DNA from: Gaetbulibacter sp. 4G1
GTDB taxonomy: Bacteria; Bacteroidota; Bacteroidia; Flavobacteriales; Flavobacteriaceae
Direction: 5' to 3'
Assembly (NCBI RefSeq): GCF_002741945.1
Contig: NZ_MDVN01000022.1
Coordinates: 868,001 to 932,000 of the forward strand
Length of the DNA stretch: 64,000 nt
Part shown: one piece after another, positions 33,999 through 44,883 of the stretch
How positions within the stretch are numbered: the stretch's first letter is position 1
Layout: each line of letters opens with the position of its first letter
Notes under the pieces: model-generated
Told to the model about the DNA's origin: nothing
The model's input: only the letters and a program-made list of their open reading frames with translations
Databases searched by the model: none
Position numbers and translations under genes: made by a program

Positions 33999-35006
33999 AT
34001 GTCTAGAAAAAATCAAACTTTAGGAGAGTTTATTATTGAAAATCAAACCTCATTTAAATACAGCTCAGGAGAGTTGTCACGCCTTATTAATTCTATACGA
34101 TTGGCAGCAAAGGTTGTAAACCATGAGGTTAATAAAGCTGGGTTAGTTGATATTATTGGTGCCGCTGGCGATACTAATATACAAGGAGAAGATCAACAGA
34201 AGCTAGACGTATATGCAAACGATAAGTTTATACAAACACTTACAAAAAGAAATATAGTTTGTGGTATTGCAAGTGAAGAGGAAGACGACTTTATTTCTAT
34301 TAATAGTCAAGATGAAAATAACCAAAACAAATATGTGGTTTTAATTGACCCATTAGATGGATCTTCAAATATTGATGTTAATGTTTCTGTAGGAACTATT
34401 TTCTCAATTTACAGACGTGTAACACCAGTAGGGACACCAGTTACTTTAGATGATTTTTTGCAAAAAGGTAGTCAGCAAGTCGCTGCAGGCTACGTGGTTT
34501 ATGGCACGTCTACAATGTTAGTTTATACAACAGGAGATGGTGTAAATGGATTTACACTAAACCCAGCTATTGGCTCATTTTATTTATCGCACCCAGATAT
34601 GAAATTCCCTGAAGATGGCAATATCTATTCTGTAAATGAAGGTAATTATACCCATTTTCCACAGGGGATAAAAAACTATATTAAGTATTGCCAAAAAGAA
34701 GAAGGAGACAGACCATATACTTCCAGATATATAGGGTCTTTGGTTTCAGATTTCCATAGAAACATGATAAAAGGGGGCATTTATTTATATCCTCAAAGCT
34801 CTAAAAACCCTAATGGAAAACTACGTTTGTTATACGAATGCAACCCTATGGCTTTTTTAGCTGAGCAAGCTAACGGAAAATCTAGCGATGGTTTTACGCG
34901 CACTATGGATGTTGAACCAACAGAGTTACATCAACGAGTGGCTTTTATTTGTGGGAGTAAAAATATGGTTGAAAAATGTGAGTCGTTTATGCGAGAAGCG
35001 CAATAA
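33999..35006 (+). CDS. fbp: fructose-1,6-bisphosphatase class 1
   Basis: Removes the 1-phosphate of fructose 1,6-bisphosphate in gluconeogenesis. The 335-residue protein shows [10 protein letters not shown] near 90 and the metal-binding [10 protein letters not shown] near 117-126, plus [13 protein letters not shown] near 245. I choose ATG at 33999 (MSRKNQTL), not the earlier TTG at 33975: the TTG lies inside GATATTTG at 33970-33977, which with TTG at 33947-33949 and a 20-base spacer looks like the promoter, so it would be at or before the transcript start. Confidence 0.96.
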   Translation: MSRKNQTLGEFIIENQTSFKYSSGELSRLINSIRLAAKVVNHEVNKAGLVDIIGAAGDTNIQGEDQQKLDVYANDKFIQTLTKRNIVCGIASEEEDDFISINSQDENNQNKYVVLIDPLDGSSNIDVNVSVGTIFSIYRRVTPVGTPVTLDDFLQKGSQQVAAGYVVYGTSTMLVYTTGDGVNGFTLNPAIGSFYLSHPDMKFPEDGNIYSVNEGNYTHFPQGIKNYIKYCQKEEGDRPYTSRYIGSLVSDFHRNMIKGGIYLYPQSSKNPNGKLRLLYECNPMAFLAEQANGKSSDGFTRTMDVEPTELHQRVAFICGSKNMVEKCESFMREAQ

Positions 35007-35178
35007 AGATGTGCTAAGTTATCCTAACACATTTGTTAATGGGTTCAATATTTTGTATCGTTATACAAAGAAATGCTAGATAAGGATTTAAATATATGTA
35101 CATTGTAAAATATCAGTATTGAGTGTGTTATTGTTTATATTCACTAAATAATTTTCTTTATAAAACCATTAAATAAAA

Positions 35179-35676
35179 ATGAAAAACAAATTATTCAGTA
35201 TCGTCATTTTAGCTGTACTTGTTATTTGCAGTTGTAAAGAACAACAAAATGAAACAAACAAAAGTGTAGGAATAACTGAAGTTAATACAGATGAAATACA
35301 GTCGCCCACAAAAGAGGAAGTTGAGATAGCAGTACTTAGTTTTAATGATGCCATTGTGAACCCGACTGTAGCGTCTATGGAAGCTCTTTGTGCTGACAAC
35401 CTCACTTATGGGCACTCAAGTGGAAAGATTCAGAACAAGGCTGAATTTATTGACGACATAGTTAACGGACCTTTTAATTTTTCATCTGTGGAAGCACCAG
35501 AACAGAGTATTTACATTTCGGGAAATACAGCTGTTGTACGAAATATTTTTTTAGCGAAGGCCACTAAAGATGGCAAATCGATAGATATTCGCCTCGGTTG
35601 TGTGCAAGTATTTCAAAAACAGAAAGATGATGGTCTTAAGCTATTGACAAGACAGGCTTATAAATTACCTAACTAA
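35179..35676 (+). CDS. nuclear transport factor 2 family lipoprotein
   Basis: A 165-residue protein with a signal peptide and a lipobox near Cys19 (VICSC), then an NTF2-like (SnoaL/DUF4440-type) domain: EVEIAVLSFNDAIVNP, MEALCADNLTYGHSSGK, and FLAKATKDGKSIDIRLGCVQVFQ. Such envelope-located cone folds can be enzymes or ligand binders; the catalytic residues are not clear. It stands alone between fbp and the convergent glutamate synthase genes. Confidence 0.82.
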   Translation: MKNKLFSIVILAVLVICSCKEQQNETNKSVGITEVNTDEIQSPTKEEVEIAVLSFNDAIVNPTVASMEALCADNLTYGHSSGKIQNKAEFIDDIVNGPFNFSSVEAPEQSIYISGNTAVVRNIFLAKATKDGKSIDIRLGCVQVFQKQKDDGLKLLTRQAYKLPN

Positions 35677-35735
35677 AACAATTTATTCCATTTGGAATAG
35701 TAGTGTTAACACTTGTAGTTATTTTGGGGATGTTT

Positions 35736-37199
35736 CTACAAGCCTACCAAATCTCCTGCTGCATTTTTAGTTGGTAAATCTGATTTTCCCATTAAGTAAA
35801 TGTCTACTTGTCGCGCAGCTTCTCTGCCTTCAGAAATAGCCCAAACAATTAACGATTGTCCACGACGCATATCGCCAGCGGTAAATATGTTTGGAACATT
35901 GGTTTGATACTTTCCGTATTCTGCTTTATAATTAGAACGCACATCTTTTATAATACCTAACTTATCAGCTAATGTGCTTTCTGGTCCAGTAAAACCTAAA
36001 GCTAAAAGTGCCAAATCACAAGGCCATGTTTTTTCAGTACCTTTAATTTCTATCAACTTAGGACGTTCCCCAGGAATCATTTCCCATTCTACATTTACAG
36101 TTTTTAGAGCAGTGAGTTTTCCGTTTTTATCAGTTACAAATTCTTTGGTGTTTATTAGCCAATTACGTTCTACACCCTCTTTGTGAGAGGATGATGTTTT
36201 TAATTGCAGTGGCCAGTAGGGCCAAGGAGTAGTAGGTGAACGGTGCCCAGGCGGCTTTGGCATAATTTCAAAATTTACTACCGATTTGGCACCTTGACGG
36301 TTTGATGTGCCTACACAATCTGAACCTGTATCACCACCACCGATAACAATCACATTTTTATCGGTTGCTAATACTTGATTTTCTACTTTTTTTCCAAATA
36401 AAACTTTGGTTTGCTGTGTTAAAAAATCCATAGCTTGCACCACATCGTCTGCATCAATACCCGGAGTTGGTAAGCTACGTCTTTCTGTTGCGCCACCGCA
36501 TAGCACTACTGCATCAAAAGCTTTTAGCTCATCTGCGTCATAATTTACACCAACATTCACATTGGTTTTAAAAGTGATGCCTTCGGCTTCTAAAATAGCA
36601 ACACGACGATCTATAATTCCTTTTTCCATTTTAAAATTAGGGATCCCGTAACGTAGTAATCCCCCAATTTCGTCATCACGCTCAAAAACAGTTACTGTGT
36701 GTCCAGCTCTATTTAATTGTTGAGCAGCAGCTAAACCAGCAGGTCCAGAACCGACAATAGCAATGGTTTTTCCTGTTCTAATTTTTGGAGGTTGAGGTTT
36801 AATCCAACCTTCTTTAAAAGCGCGCTCAACAATATTTTTTTCTATGTTTTCAATAGAAATAGGGTCTTCAATAATACCTAAAACACAAGCCTGTTCGCAT
36901 GGTGCAGGACATAAACGTCCTGTAAATTCAGGGAAGTTATTTGTTGAATGTAATATCCATGACGCTTTTTGCCATTCTTGTTGATGTACCATGTGATTAA
37001 AATCGGGAATTAAATTCCCTAACGGACAACCGCTATGACAAAACGGAATACCACAATCCATACACCGAGAGCCTTGTTTTGTTAATTCAGTTTCACTAAG
37101 TGGTACTGTAAATTCTTTATAATGTTTTACACGGTCCTTTACAGGTGTGTATGTTTCATCTTGTCTTTCGAATTCCTTAAAACCTGTTACTTTTCCCAT
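35736..37199 (-). CDS. gltD: glutamate synthase small subunit
   Basis: A 487-residue FAD and NAD(P)H subunit that feeds electrons to the large subunit. The N-terminal cysteine cluster for the [4Fe-4S] centres is visible (GSRCMDCGIPFCHSGCPLGN and GRLCPAPCEQACVLG), followed by the FAD motif VGSGPAGLAAAQQ and the NAD(P) motif GGGDTGSDCVGT, with TAGDMRRGQSLIVWA near the end. It starts 4 bases after gltB on the minus strand and completes the GOGAT reaction: glutamine plus 2-oxoglutarate to two glutamates. Confidence 0.96.
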   Translation of the reverse strand: MGKVTGFKEFERQDETYTPVKDRVKHYKEFTVPLSETELTKQGSRCMDCGIPFCHSGCPLGNLIPDFNHMVHQQEWQKASWILHSTNNFPEFTGRLCPAPCEQACVLGIIEDPISIENIEKNIVERAFKEGWIKPQPPKIRTGKTIAIVGSGPAGLAAAQQLNRAGHTVTVFERDDEIGGLLRYGIPNFKMEKGIIDRRVAILEAEGITFKTNVNVGVNYDADELKAFDAVVLCGGATERRSLPTPGIDADDVVQAMDFLTQQTKVLFGKKVENQVLATDKNVIVIGGGDTGSDCVGTSNRQGAKSVVNFEIMPKPPGHRSPTTPWPYWPLQLKTSSSHKEGVERNWLINTKEFVTDKNGKLTALKTVNVEWEMIPGERPKLIEIKGTEKTWPCDLALLALGFTGPESTLADKLGIIKDVRSNYKAEYGKYQTNVPNIFTAGDMRRGQSLIVWAISEGREAARQVDIYLMGKSDLPTKNAAGDLVGL

Positions 37200-37203
37200 C
37201 GTA

Positions 37204-40200
37204 TTATACTGTTAATTCTTCAACCATTTGTTCTTCAGTCTCCAAGCGCTTCAATGCACGTTTGTATTCTGTAGGCATCACCCTAACAAAATGGTTTAAA
37301 GTAGATTCCCAATTTGTTAATATTTCTTTACCTCTATTACTACCTGTATAGCTTACATGTTTTTCAATCAAACCTTTTAAATCATTAGCATCTTCTGCTA
37401 AAATATCTTCAAATTCAATTGTTTCTGTATTACATAGTCCGTTAGTAAATTTATTTTCAGGATCGTAAACATATGCAATTCCACCACTCATTCCAGCGGC
37501 AAAGTTTCGTCCTGTTTTACCTAAAACAATTACTTTTCCACCAGTCATATACTCACAGCAATGGTCTCCAACACCTTCAACTACAGCTGTTGCCCCAGAG
37601 TTACGTACAGCAAAACGTTCGCCTGCTATTCCATTAATATAGGCTTCGCCTTCCACGGCTCCAAACAAACAAACATTACCAATAATGATGTTATTTTCTG
37701 CAATAAAATCAGCTTTTGCAGGTTTTTTTACAATTAATTTGGCCCCAGATAAACCTTTTCCTAAATAATCATTTGTATTACCTTCTAATTTGAAAGTTAA
37801 TCCGTGTGCCCCAAAAGCTCCAAAGCTTTGTCCTGCTGAGCCAGTAAAGCTGATGTTTAAAGTGTCTTCTGGTAAACCAAGATGCCCATACTTTTTTGAA
37901 ATCTCGTTACTAACTATTGCTCCAACCGTTCTATTTGTATTATTAATTGGATAAGCTAAAGTCATTTTTTCTTTTCTATATAGCGCTCTGTGTGAATCTT
38001 TCAAAATTTGAAAATCCATAACATTATCTAAAGCATGATCTTGCTTTTCTGAGTTTTTAACTTCCATTTCTTTATAAACAGCAGGTCTGTGTAAGATTGA
38101 AGATAAATCTAAGCCTTTTGCTTTATAATGCTTTATAGCTTTATTAGCATTTATTTTATGGGTTTGCCCAATCATTTCCTCCATGGTTCTAAACCCTAGC
38201 TGCGCCATAATACCACGTAGTTCTTCGGCTATATAATAGAAGAAATTAATAACATGTTCTGGAGTGCCTTTAAAGTTTTTTCGTAACTCTTTATCTTGAG
38301 TAGCAATTCCAACAGGACAAGTATTTAAGTGACATTTACGCATCATAATACAACCCGAGGCAACCAAAGGAGCCGTAGCAAAACCAAATTCTTCTGCACC
38401 AAGTAAAGTAGCTATAGCAACATCTCGACCAGTTTTTAATTGCCCATCACATTCCACAACTATTCTGCTTCTTAATTTATTTAAAACTAAAGTTTGTTGT
38501 GCTTCAGCTAAGCCTAACTCCCAAGGGAGCCCTGCATGTTTTAATGAGGTTAAAGGAGAGGCTCCTGTACCGCCATCATATCCAGCAATTAAAACAACAT
38601 CTGCTTTTGCTTTTGCAACTCCAGCTGCTATAGTGCCAACACCAACTTCTGATACTAATTTTACGTTTATTCTGGCTTCGCGATTTGCATTTTTTAAATC
38701 GTAAATTAATTGTGCTAAATCTTCAATAGAATATATATCGTGGTGTGGAGGCGGAGAAATCAACCCAACAAATGGGGTTGAATTACGAGCGGCTGCAATC
38801 CATGGTAATACTTTTTCGCCTGGTAATTGACCCCCTTCTCCTGGTTTTGCCCCTTGAGCCATTTTTATTTGAATCTCTTTGGCATTAGTTAGATAATGGG
38901 ATGTTACCCCAAAACGACCAGAAGCAACTTGTTTTATTGCTGAATTTCTACTGTCTCCATTTACATCTGGTTGAAAACGTTTTCTGTCTTCACCCCCTTC
39001 ACCAGAATTAGATTTGCCTCCAATACGATTCATAGCAATGGCTAAGTTTTCGTGTGCTTCACGAGAAATTGACCCGTATGACATCGCACCTGTTTTAAAT
39101 CGTTTTACAATTTCTGTCCAAGGCTCTACTTCATCTAAAGGAATAGGATCAAAATTATCAAATTCAAATAAACCACGAATAGTCATTAAGTTTTCTGACT
39201 GCTCATTAACAGCTTTTGCATAAACATTATAGCTGGCTTGATCACTTAACCTAACAGCTTGCTGCAGCTTTGCAACAGTCGTTGGATTAAACATATGTCT
39301 TTCACCATTACGTCTCCAACGGTAATCGCCTCCAATATTTAAACCTAAACGCTTATCTATTAAGTTATCAGGATATGCATATTTATAGCGTTCATTAATT
39401 TCCTTTTCAATTTCATATAAACCAATGCCTTCAATTCTTGAAGCGGTATAGGGAAAGTATTTTTCAACGAATTGAGAATTAAAACCTACGATTTCAAAAA
39501 TTTGAGAACCTCGATACGAATGCAGTGTAGAGATTCCTATTTTGTTCATTATTTTAAGGATGCCTTTTCCTATAGCTTTATTGAAATTATCAACTGCTTT
39601 TTGTTCGTCCATATCAGTAATGAATCCATCCTTTACTTGCATTCGGATAATTTCGTTTACCATATATGGATTAATAGCACTAGCACCATAACCAAATAAG
39701 GTTGCAAAATGATGCGGTTCGCGAGGTTCCGCAGATTCAATAATAATATCGAAATAAGAACGCTTACGTAAACGATTCATTTGATGATTTACATACGAAC
39801 ATGCTAATAAGGCTGGAATTGGAGCCAACTCTTTATTAACACCTCTATCTGATAAAATAATAATATTAGTTTTTCTATCTAGTGCCTTTTCAATTTGAAC
39901 AATAATATCATCTAAAGCATCTTCAAGCCCATTAAGCCCTTTTGCTTTAGGGTATAACATTTCTATAGTTTCTGCTTTAAAACTTTCAACTGAAATGCAT
40001 CGTATTTTTTCTAAATCGGCATTAGAAATTACAGGGTTTTGAATTCTAAGTTTTCTACATTGTCTTTCGGTTATACTAAAAATATTACGGTCTTTACCAA
40101 GGTTTAAGCTTATATCTGTTACAATTTCTTCGCGAATACCATCTAAAGGCGGATTGGTAACTTGAGCGAATAATTGTTTAAAGTAGTTTGAAATGAGTTG

Positions 40201-41724
40201 AGGTTTGTCTGACAAAACTGCTAAAGGCGTATCTATACCCATCGAACCTAAAGCTTCTTTACCATTAATGGCCATTGGTGTAATAACTTCTTGAATATCT
40301 TCAAACGTATAGTTAAATAAGCGTTGCCTTGTTTTAATGTCTATGGTTTCTATAGGGCATGTTTCGTTATTATATGGTATATCTTTTAAATGTAACCTTG
40401 TTTTGTTTAGCCATTTTTTATATGGTCTTTCCAGAACAATTTTACTTTTAATTTCTTCATCATTTATAATGCGTCCTTCATTCATGTCTACCAAGAACAT
40501 TTTTCCTGGTTCTAAACGGCCATGAGTTTCAACATCTTCCGCAGCGATATCTACAACACCTATTTCTGATGACATAATAAGTTTACCACTTTTTGTGACT
40601 GTATATCTTGATGGCCTTAACCCATTACGATCTAATAAAGCGCCTATGTAGTTTCCGTCTGTAAAAGGCACTGATGCTGGCCCGTCCCAAGGCTCCATAA
40701 TACAAGCATTATATTCGTAAAATGCTTTGCGTTCTGGTGACATAGTTTTATGTTTTTCCCAGGCTTCTGGAATCATCATCATCATAACTTCTGGCAAAGA
40801 TCTGCCTGTATGTGTTAATAATTCAACCACCATATCCATTGAAGCTGAATCTGATTTTCCAGGTAAAATAATTGGAAATAACTTATCTATTTGAGGCCCA
40901 AAAACCTCACTTTTCATAATCTCTTCACGAACACGCATTCTACTAACATTGCCTCGAAGCGTGTTTATTTCACCATTTTGACACATAAACCTAAATGGTT
41001 GTGCTAACTCCCACGTTGGCATCGTGTTAGTGGAAAAACGTTGGTGTACTAATGCAAGTCGTGTTACTAAATCTGTTTCTTGTAAATCTTTATAATAAGG
41101 ACCAATGTCTTCAGGCATAATAATGCCTTTATAAATTAGTGTTGTTGTTGATAAGCTCGAAACATAAAAATATGAGCTTTCAGACATTTTGGAATTGGCT
41201 ATTGTGTGTTCTGTTATTTTACGAGCAGCATATAATTTTGCTTTAAATACATCTTCAGAAATGTCATTCGTTTTTCCTATAAATAGTTGTTCTATATTAG
41301 GTTCAGATGCTAATGCAATTTCTCCTAAATGAGAAGCATCTACAGGAACTTCTCTCCAGCCTAAAACGGAAAGCCCTTGCGCTATTATTTCTTTTTCAAA
41401 AGTGCTTTTGCAAAATTTGTATTGGTTACTGTTTTTTGGTAAAAACACCATACCAACAGCATACTTTCCTTGAACAGGAATTTTAAAATCGCAAACCCTT
41501 TTAAAATATGTATGAGGAATATCTATTAATAAGCCAGCACCATCACCAGTTTTTCCATCGGCACTTACACCACCTCGATGTTCTAGTTTTACTAAAATTT
41601 CTAAAGCGTCGTGTATAATTTGGTTGGTTTTTTCTCCTTTAAGGTTACAAATAAAACCAGCACCACAATTTTCATGTTCAAATTCGGGTAAATAAAGACC
41701 TTGTTTCTTCAGCATAATCAACAA
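37204..41724 (-). CDS. gltB: glutamate synthase large subunit
   Basis: A 1506-residue enzyme of full length. The N-terminal class II glutaminase has its catalytic Cys in ENCGAGF after a short propeptide of about 20 residues; the start at 41724 (MLIML) or the in-frame ATG at 41715 are both possible. The central and FMN-binding synthase domains follow ([43 protein letters not shown]) with a 3Fe-4S cysteine set in [15 protein letters not shown], and the C-terminal GXGXG beta-helix. It takes glutamine nitrogen for glutamate synthesis. It is divergent from porin-glnK-amtB, separated by a 450-base AT-rich region. Confidence 0.96.
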   Translation of the reverse strand: MLIMLKKQGLYLPEFEHENCGAGFICNLKGEKTNQIIHDALEILVKLEHRGGVSADGKTGDGAGLLIDIPHTYFKRVCDFKIPVQGKYAVGMVFLPKNSNQYKFCKSTFEKEIIAQGLSVLGWREVPVDASHLGEIALASEPNIEQLFIGKTNDISEDVFKAKLYAARKITEHTIANSKMSESSYFYVSSLSTTTLIYKGIIMPEDIGPYYKDLQETDLVTRLALVHQRFSTNTMPTWELAQPFRFMCQNGEINTLRGNVSRMRVREEIMKSEVFGPQIDKLFPIILPGKSDSASMDMVVELLTHTGRSLPEVMMMMIPEAWEKHKTMSPERKAFYEYNACIMEPWDGPASVPFTDGNYIGALLDRNGLRPSRYTVTKSGKLIMSSEIGVVDIAAEDVETHGRLEPGKMFLVDMNEGRIINDEEIKSKIVLERPYKKWLNKTRLHLKDIPYNNETCPIETIDIKTRQRLFNYTFEDIQEVITPMAINGKEALGSMGIDTPLAVLSDKPQLISNYFKQLFAQVTNPPLDGIREEIVTDISLNLGKDRNIFSITERQCRKLRIQNPVISNADLEKIRCISVESFKAETIEMLYPKAKGLNGLEDALDDIIVQIEKALDRKTNIIILSDRGVNKELAPIPALLACSYVNHQMNRLRKRSYFDIIIESAEPREPHHFATLFGYGASAINPYMVNEIIRMQVKDGFITDMDEQKAVDNFNKAIGKGILKIMNKIGISTLHSYRGSQIFEIVGFNSQFVEKYFPYTASRIEGIGLYEIEKEINERYKYAYPDNLIDKRLGLNIGGDYRWRRNGERHMFNPTTVAKLQQAVRLSDQASYNVYAKAVNEQSENLMTIRGLFEFDNFDPIPLDEVEPWTEIVKRFKTGAMSYGSISREAHENLAIAMNRIGGKSNSGEGGEDRKRFQPDVNGDSRNSAIKQVASGRFGVTSHYLTNAKEIQIKMAQGAKPGEGGQLPGEKVLPWIAAARNSTPFVGLISPPPHHDIYSIEDLAQLIYDLKNANREARINVKLVSEVGVGTIAAGVAKAKADVVLIAGYDGGTGASPLTSLKHAGLPWELGLAEAQQTLVLNKLRSRIVVECDGQLKTGRDVAIATLLGAEEFGFATAPLVASGCIMMRKCHLNTCPVGIATQDKELRKNFKGTPEHVINFFYYIAEELRGIMAQLGFRTMEEMIGQTHKINANKAIKHYKAKGLDLSSILHRPAVYKEMEVKNSEKQDHALDNVMDFQILKDSHRALYRKEKMTLAYPINNTNRTVGAIVSNEISKKYGHLGLPEDTLNISFTGSAGQSFGAFGAHGLTFKLEGNTNDYLGKGLSGAKLIVKKPAKADFIAENNIIIGNVCLFGAVEGEAYINGIAGERFAVRNSGATAVVEGVGDHCCEYMTGGKVIVLGKTGRNFAAGMSGGIAYVYDPENKFTNGLCNTETIEFEDILAEDANDLKGLIEKHVSYTGSNRGKEILTNWESTLNHFVRVMPTEYKRALKRLETEEQMVEELTV

Positions 41725-42028
41725 ATTTTAAGTTAAAAAACATGAGTTGAAAAGCTAAGATATGCACTAGGGTTTGAATAACAACAAGGGGTAAATTATT
41801 ATTTCGATTTTGAAAATTTAGTTAACGTAAAACTAATTATATATCAATTAAACAAAAATATTTTGATAAATACTCAATCAATAATTTCTATCAATAAATA
41901 TATAAGGATGAATTAATGTCAACAAAACACCATTATGACAAAAATAAAATCATCTAAAAACCAAAAATGCTAATAAAAATTCAAAAAACAGATTGTCAAA
42001 ATATTAAAAAATCAATAAAAAATACAAA

Positions 42029-42049
42029 TACCCATAAAAAAATAGGGTA
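42029..42049 (+). promoter_or_regulatory. dyad site 1, TACCC-N11-GGGTA
   Basis: TACCC at 42029-42033 and GGGTA at 42045-42049 are an inverted repeat with an A-rich 11-base centre (ATAAAAAAATA). Its centre is 136 bases before the porin start codon. It resembles site 2 read on the other strand. Confidence 0.6.
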
Positions 42050-42081
42050 AAAATATAAATATGAATAAAAATTAACCAATG

Positions 42082-42101
42082 ACCCCTATTTTTTATGGGG
42101 T
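42082..42101 (+). promoter_or_regulatory. dyad site 2, ACCCC-N10-GGGGT
   Basis: ACCCC at 42082-42086 and GGGGT at 42097-42101 flank TATTTTTTAT. The centre is 52.5 bases from the centre of site 1, five turns of the helix, and about 84 bases before the porin start codon. A dimer of a dyad-binding factor could occupy both sites on the same face. Confidence 0.6.
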
Positions 42102-42174
42102 ATAAATATTTTTTAAATAGTTTTGGTCCACTCAAAAAAAATATAAAGGATTAATAATTAAAAAAACTAACATT

Positions 42175-43155
42175 ATGAAAAAGATTACTACACTTTTAAT
42201 GCTTTTTGTAGCAACTACATTATTTGCTCAAGAAGAAGAAACCAAAAAGAAGTTTGATTTTAGCGGTAGCGTAGATGCGTTTTACAGTGCGAATTTAAAC
42301 GCTCCAAATGATGATAATTATTTATCACCAGGAACATCGTTTGCAGATTCTCCAGGATTTTCTTTAGGTATGGCAAACCTTATTGCTTCTTACGAAGGAA
42401 AGAAAGTTGGATTTGTTGCAGATTTGGTTTTTGGTCCAAGGGGGGAGGCCGCAAGTGCTACAGTGCTAAATCAAATTTATGCTTATTTAAACTTAAGTGA
42501 ATCTGTAAAACTAACTATGGGTAAGTTTAATACCTTTTTGGGTTATGAAGTTATTGCCCCAGCTGTAAACTTTAACTACAGTACATCTTACTTATTTTCT
42601 AACGGACCTTTTTCGCATACAGGTGTTAAACTAGACTTTACATTTAGCGAGGATATTAGTTTAATGCTGGGTTTAATGAATCAAACGGATGTTACCGAGT
42701 TTAACCCAGATGGAAGTTACGCTATTGGTGCTCAATTGGGAGTTAATGGTCAATTCCTTAATTTATTATATGATAAAGCAGGATTAGGCTTTGAGATAGA
42801 TTATACAGGAGGAGTAGACCTTTCTGATTCATTTTTCTTAGGGCTTAATGGAGCTTATGCAAGCAATGACGGTAATGGATTTTATGGTGTTGCATTGTAT
42901 CCCCAATTCACAACTTCAGATGATTTCTCAATTGGTTTAAGAGGCGAATATTTTAATTGGTTAAATGAAGGCGTATCAGTAGATGAACCAAGTGTATTAG
43001 CTATAACACTTACTGGAAGTTATACGGTTGAAGATTTAATTATTAAGCCAGAATTAAGATTAGACAGTCATTCTGATGATGTGTATTGGAATACAGATTT
43101 AGAACCTACAAGTAGCTTAGCATCATTTACGCTAGCTGCTATATATACATTTTAA
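42175..43155 (+). CDS. outer-membrane beta-barrel porin of the ammonium operon
   Basis: A 326-residue exported protein: signal peptide of about 19 residues ending LFAQ, then alternating strands rich in aromatic ends (FDFSGSVDAFYSANLN, FGPRGEAASATVLNQIYAYL, LGLNGAYAS) and a final TLAAIYTF, the C-terminal aromatic residue expected of outer-membrane barrels. It fits the OmpL-like/porin family often found with glnK and amtB in Bacteroidota, and may let small nitrogen compounds or NH4+ reach the transporter. It is 25 bases ahead of glnK and has the paired dyads upstream. Confidence 0.85.
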   Translation: MKKITTLLMLFVATTLFAQEEETKKKFDFSGSVDAFYSANLNAPNDDNYLSPGTSFADSPGFSLGMANLIASYEGKKVGFVADLVFGPRGEAASATVLNQIYAYLNLSESVKLTMGKFNTFLGYEVIAPAVNFNYSTSYLFSNGPFSHTGVKLDFTFSEDISLMLGLMNQTDVTEFNPDGSYAIGAQLGVNGQFLNLLYDKAGLGFEIDYTGGVDLSDSFFLGLNGAYASNDGNGFYGVALYPQFTTSDDFSIGLRGEYFNWLNEGVSVDEPSVLAITLTGSYTVEDLIIKPELRLDSHSDDVYWNTDLEPTSSLASFTLAAIYTF

Positions 43156-43180
43156 TATAAAACGATTAATACATACAAAA

Positions 43181-43519
43181 ATGAAAAAAGTAGAAGCGAT
43201 TATTAGAAAATCCAAGTATAGTGCGGTTAGAGATGCCTTGCATGAAGTTGGAGTGAATTTTTTCTCTTACTGGGATGTAACGGGGTTAGGAAATGAAAAA
43301 GAAGGACATGTTTACAGAGGTGTGTCTTATAGCACTAGCGATATTCAGCGTAGATATTTATCCATTGTAGTTAACGATGATTTTGAAGAAATAACTATTG
43401 AAGCTATTCTTAAATCTGCCGCTACTGGTGATGTAGGCGATGGAAAAATATTTGTTTCCGAAATCAAGGAATGTTACAGAATACGAACAGGAGATAAAGG
43501 TGGAGACACTTTAAGATAA
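43181..43519 (+). CDS. glnK: PII-family nitrogen regulator
   Basis: A 112-residue PII protein. Tyr50 in RGVSY corresponds by eye to the uridylylated Tyr51 of GlnB/GlnK; YRG just before it and the C-terminal YRIRTGDKGGD (about 95-105) are family signatures. The T-loop is not canonical: GNEKEGHVYRG replaces GRQKGHTELYRG, so the 2-oxoglutarate-contacting Gln39 is Glu and the loop is one residue shorter. As in most genomes it pairs with amtB (25 bases downstream) and would block the channel when nitrogen is plentiful. Confidence 0.92.
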   Translation: MKKVEAIIRKSKYSAVRDALHEVGVNFFSYWDVTGLGNEKEGHVYRGVSYSTSDIQRRYLSIVVNDDFEEITIEAILKSAATGDVGDGKIFVSEIKECYRIRTGDKGGDTLR

Positions 43520-43543
43520 TAATCATCAAACAATAAATATATT

Positions 43544-44785
43544 ATGGAATTACTTACAACAAATAATGTATGGATGATGATCTGTACAGCACTAGTTTTC
43601 TTTATGCACTTAGGTTTTGCATTTTTAGAAATAGGATTAACAAGACAAAAAAACACAATTAATATACTTTTTAAAAACATTTTTATAATTACTGTCGGGC
43701 TACTTTTATATTGCTTAGTTGGTTTTAATTTAATGTATCCAGGCTTTGAAGAAGGGTCTTCAGGGGTCTTAGGCTTTGCCGGATTTGGGTTAGATTCGCC
43801 TTTAACTGCAGAGGGAGTTTTAGACTTAACTTATAATGAAGGTTATACCTATTGGACCGACTTTTTATTTCAAGGAATGTTTGCAGCAACAGCTGCAACT
43901 ATAGTTTCTGGAGCCGTAGCTGAACGTATGAAGATTGTACCATTTATGATTTTTACCATTGTATACGTTGGGTTTATATATCCAATTGCAGGCTCATGGA
44001 AATGGGGTGGTGGTTTTTTACAAACACTTGATACACCTTTTTATGATTTTGCTGGTTCAACTTTAGTACACTCTGTTGGAGGATGGGCAGCCCTAGTAGC
44101 CGTTTGGTTATTAGGATCTAGAATTGGAAAATTCAAAAATGGTAAGCCACAAGCCATACCAGGGCACAATATTCCTTTAGCAACAGCTGGTGTAATAATA
44201 CTTTGGTTAGGTTGGTTTGGGTTTAATGGAGGATCTGTCCTTTCAGCTGACCCAGGATTAACATCTCTAACATTAGTAACAACTTGTTTAGCTGCTGCTG
44301 CGGGTGGTGTAGTTGCTATGTTAGTGTCTACAATTTGCTATAAAAACTTAGATTTAACTATGTTTTTAAATGGTATTCTTGGTGGATTAGTTGGTATTAC
44401 TGCTGGTGCAGACCAAATGAGTCCGACCAATGCTATTTTAATAGGAGCAGTTGCAGGAGCTATTATTGTATTTGCAGTGAGCTGTATAGATAGACTAAAA
44501 TTAGATGATCCTGTTGGGGCAATTGCAGTACATTTAGTGTGCGGTATTTGGGGAACTTTAGCTGTTGGTATTTTTGGAGCATTAGCAGGTTGGAGTCAAT
44601 TTGTTAGCCAATTAATAGGAGTCGTTTCGTATGCTGCTATTTGTATTGTTTCTTCTTTTATAATTTTTATAATATTGAAAAAGACTATAGGAATAAGAGT
44701 TTCTGAAAGAGAGGAATTAGAAGGTTTAGATGCTCATGAACATGGTATGGATGCCTATCCAGACTTTAGATTGAACGAGCACTAA
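43544..44785 (+). CDS. amtB: ammonium transporter
   Basis: A 413-residue membrane protein with eleven or twelve hydrophobic helices. The twin-histidine pore residues are visible as H in TLVHSVGGW (near residue 178) and in AVHLVCGIWG (near 329), with the periplasmic phenylalanine/tryptophan gate region around FLFQGMFAATAATIVSGAVAE. It carries ammonium into the cell. It ends the porin-glnK-amtB unit and is followed by a good terminator at 44810-44846. Confidence 0.95.
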   Translation: MELLTTNNVWMMICTALVFFMHLGFAFLEIGLTRQKNTINILFKNIFIITVGLLLYCLVGFNLMYPGFEEGSSGVLGFAGFGLDSPLTAEGVLDLTYNEGYTYWTDFLFQGMFAATAATIVSGAVAERMKIVPFMIFTIVYVGFIYPIAGSWKWGGGFLQTLDTPFYDFAGSTLVHSVGGWAALVAVWLLGSRIGKFKNGKPQAIPGHNIPLATAGVIILWLGWFGFNGGSVLSADPGLTSLTLVTTCLAAAAGGVVAMLVSTICYKNLDLTMFLNGILGGLVGITAGADQMSPTNAILIGAVAGAIIVFAVSCIDRLKLDDPVGAIAVHLVCGIWGTLAVGIFGALAGWSQFVSQLIGVVSYAAICIVSSFIIFIILKKTIGIRVSEREELEGLDAHEHGMDAYPDFRLNEH

Positions 44786-44809
44786 ATTAGTATTAGTTTA
44801 GTTCGTGTT

Positions 44810-44846
44810 AAAAGGATGTTTTACTTTTTGTAAAGCATCCTTTTTT
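44810..44846 (+). terminator. intrinsic terminator after amtB
   Basis: AAAAGGATG ... CATCCTTTT with an inner TTTAC/GTAAA stem (one T-G wobble) forms about 15 base pairs, ending in T residues. It closes the porin-glnK-amtB operon. Confidence 0.85.
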
Positions 44847-44883
44847 ATTAAAATATGTTGGCTTATGTATAGCTTATAGCTAC

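Larger units (their letters stand above)
41725..42174. promoter_or_regulatory. 450-base divergent regulatory region, gltB / porin-glnK-amtB
   Basis: An AT-rich spacer without a supported gene. It holds two dyads, at 42029-42049 and 42082-42101. Both lie nearer the porin gene (74-146 bases before its start) than gltB (about 305-377 bases). The first 280 bases beside gltB show nothing beyond AT-rich tracts to my eye. No sigma-54 (GG-N10-GC) element was seen. Confidence 0.6.

Noticed and set aside
35684-35713. Two small palindromes (TATTCC...GGAATA and AGTGTTAACACT) between the NTF2 gene and gltD
   Set aside because: Both have short stems and no T tract; too weak to call terminators or operators.
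41725-42028. Search for a riboswitch or sigma-54 promoter upstream of gltB
   Set aside because: The stretch is AT-rich without G+C stems or a GG-N10-GC motif.
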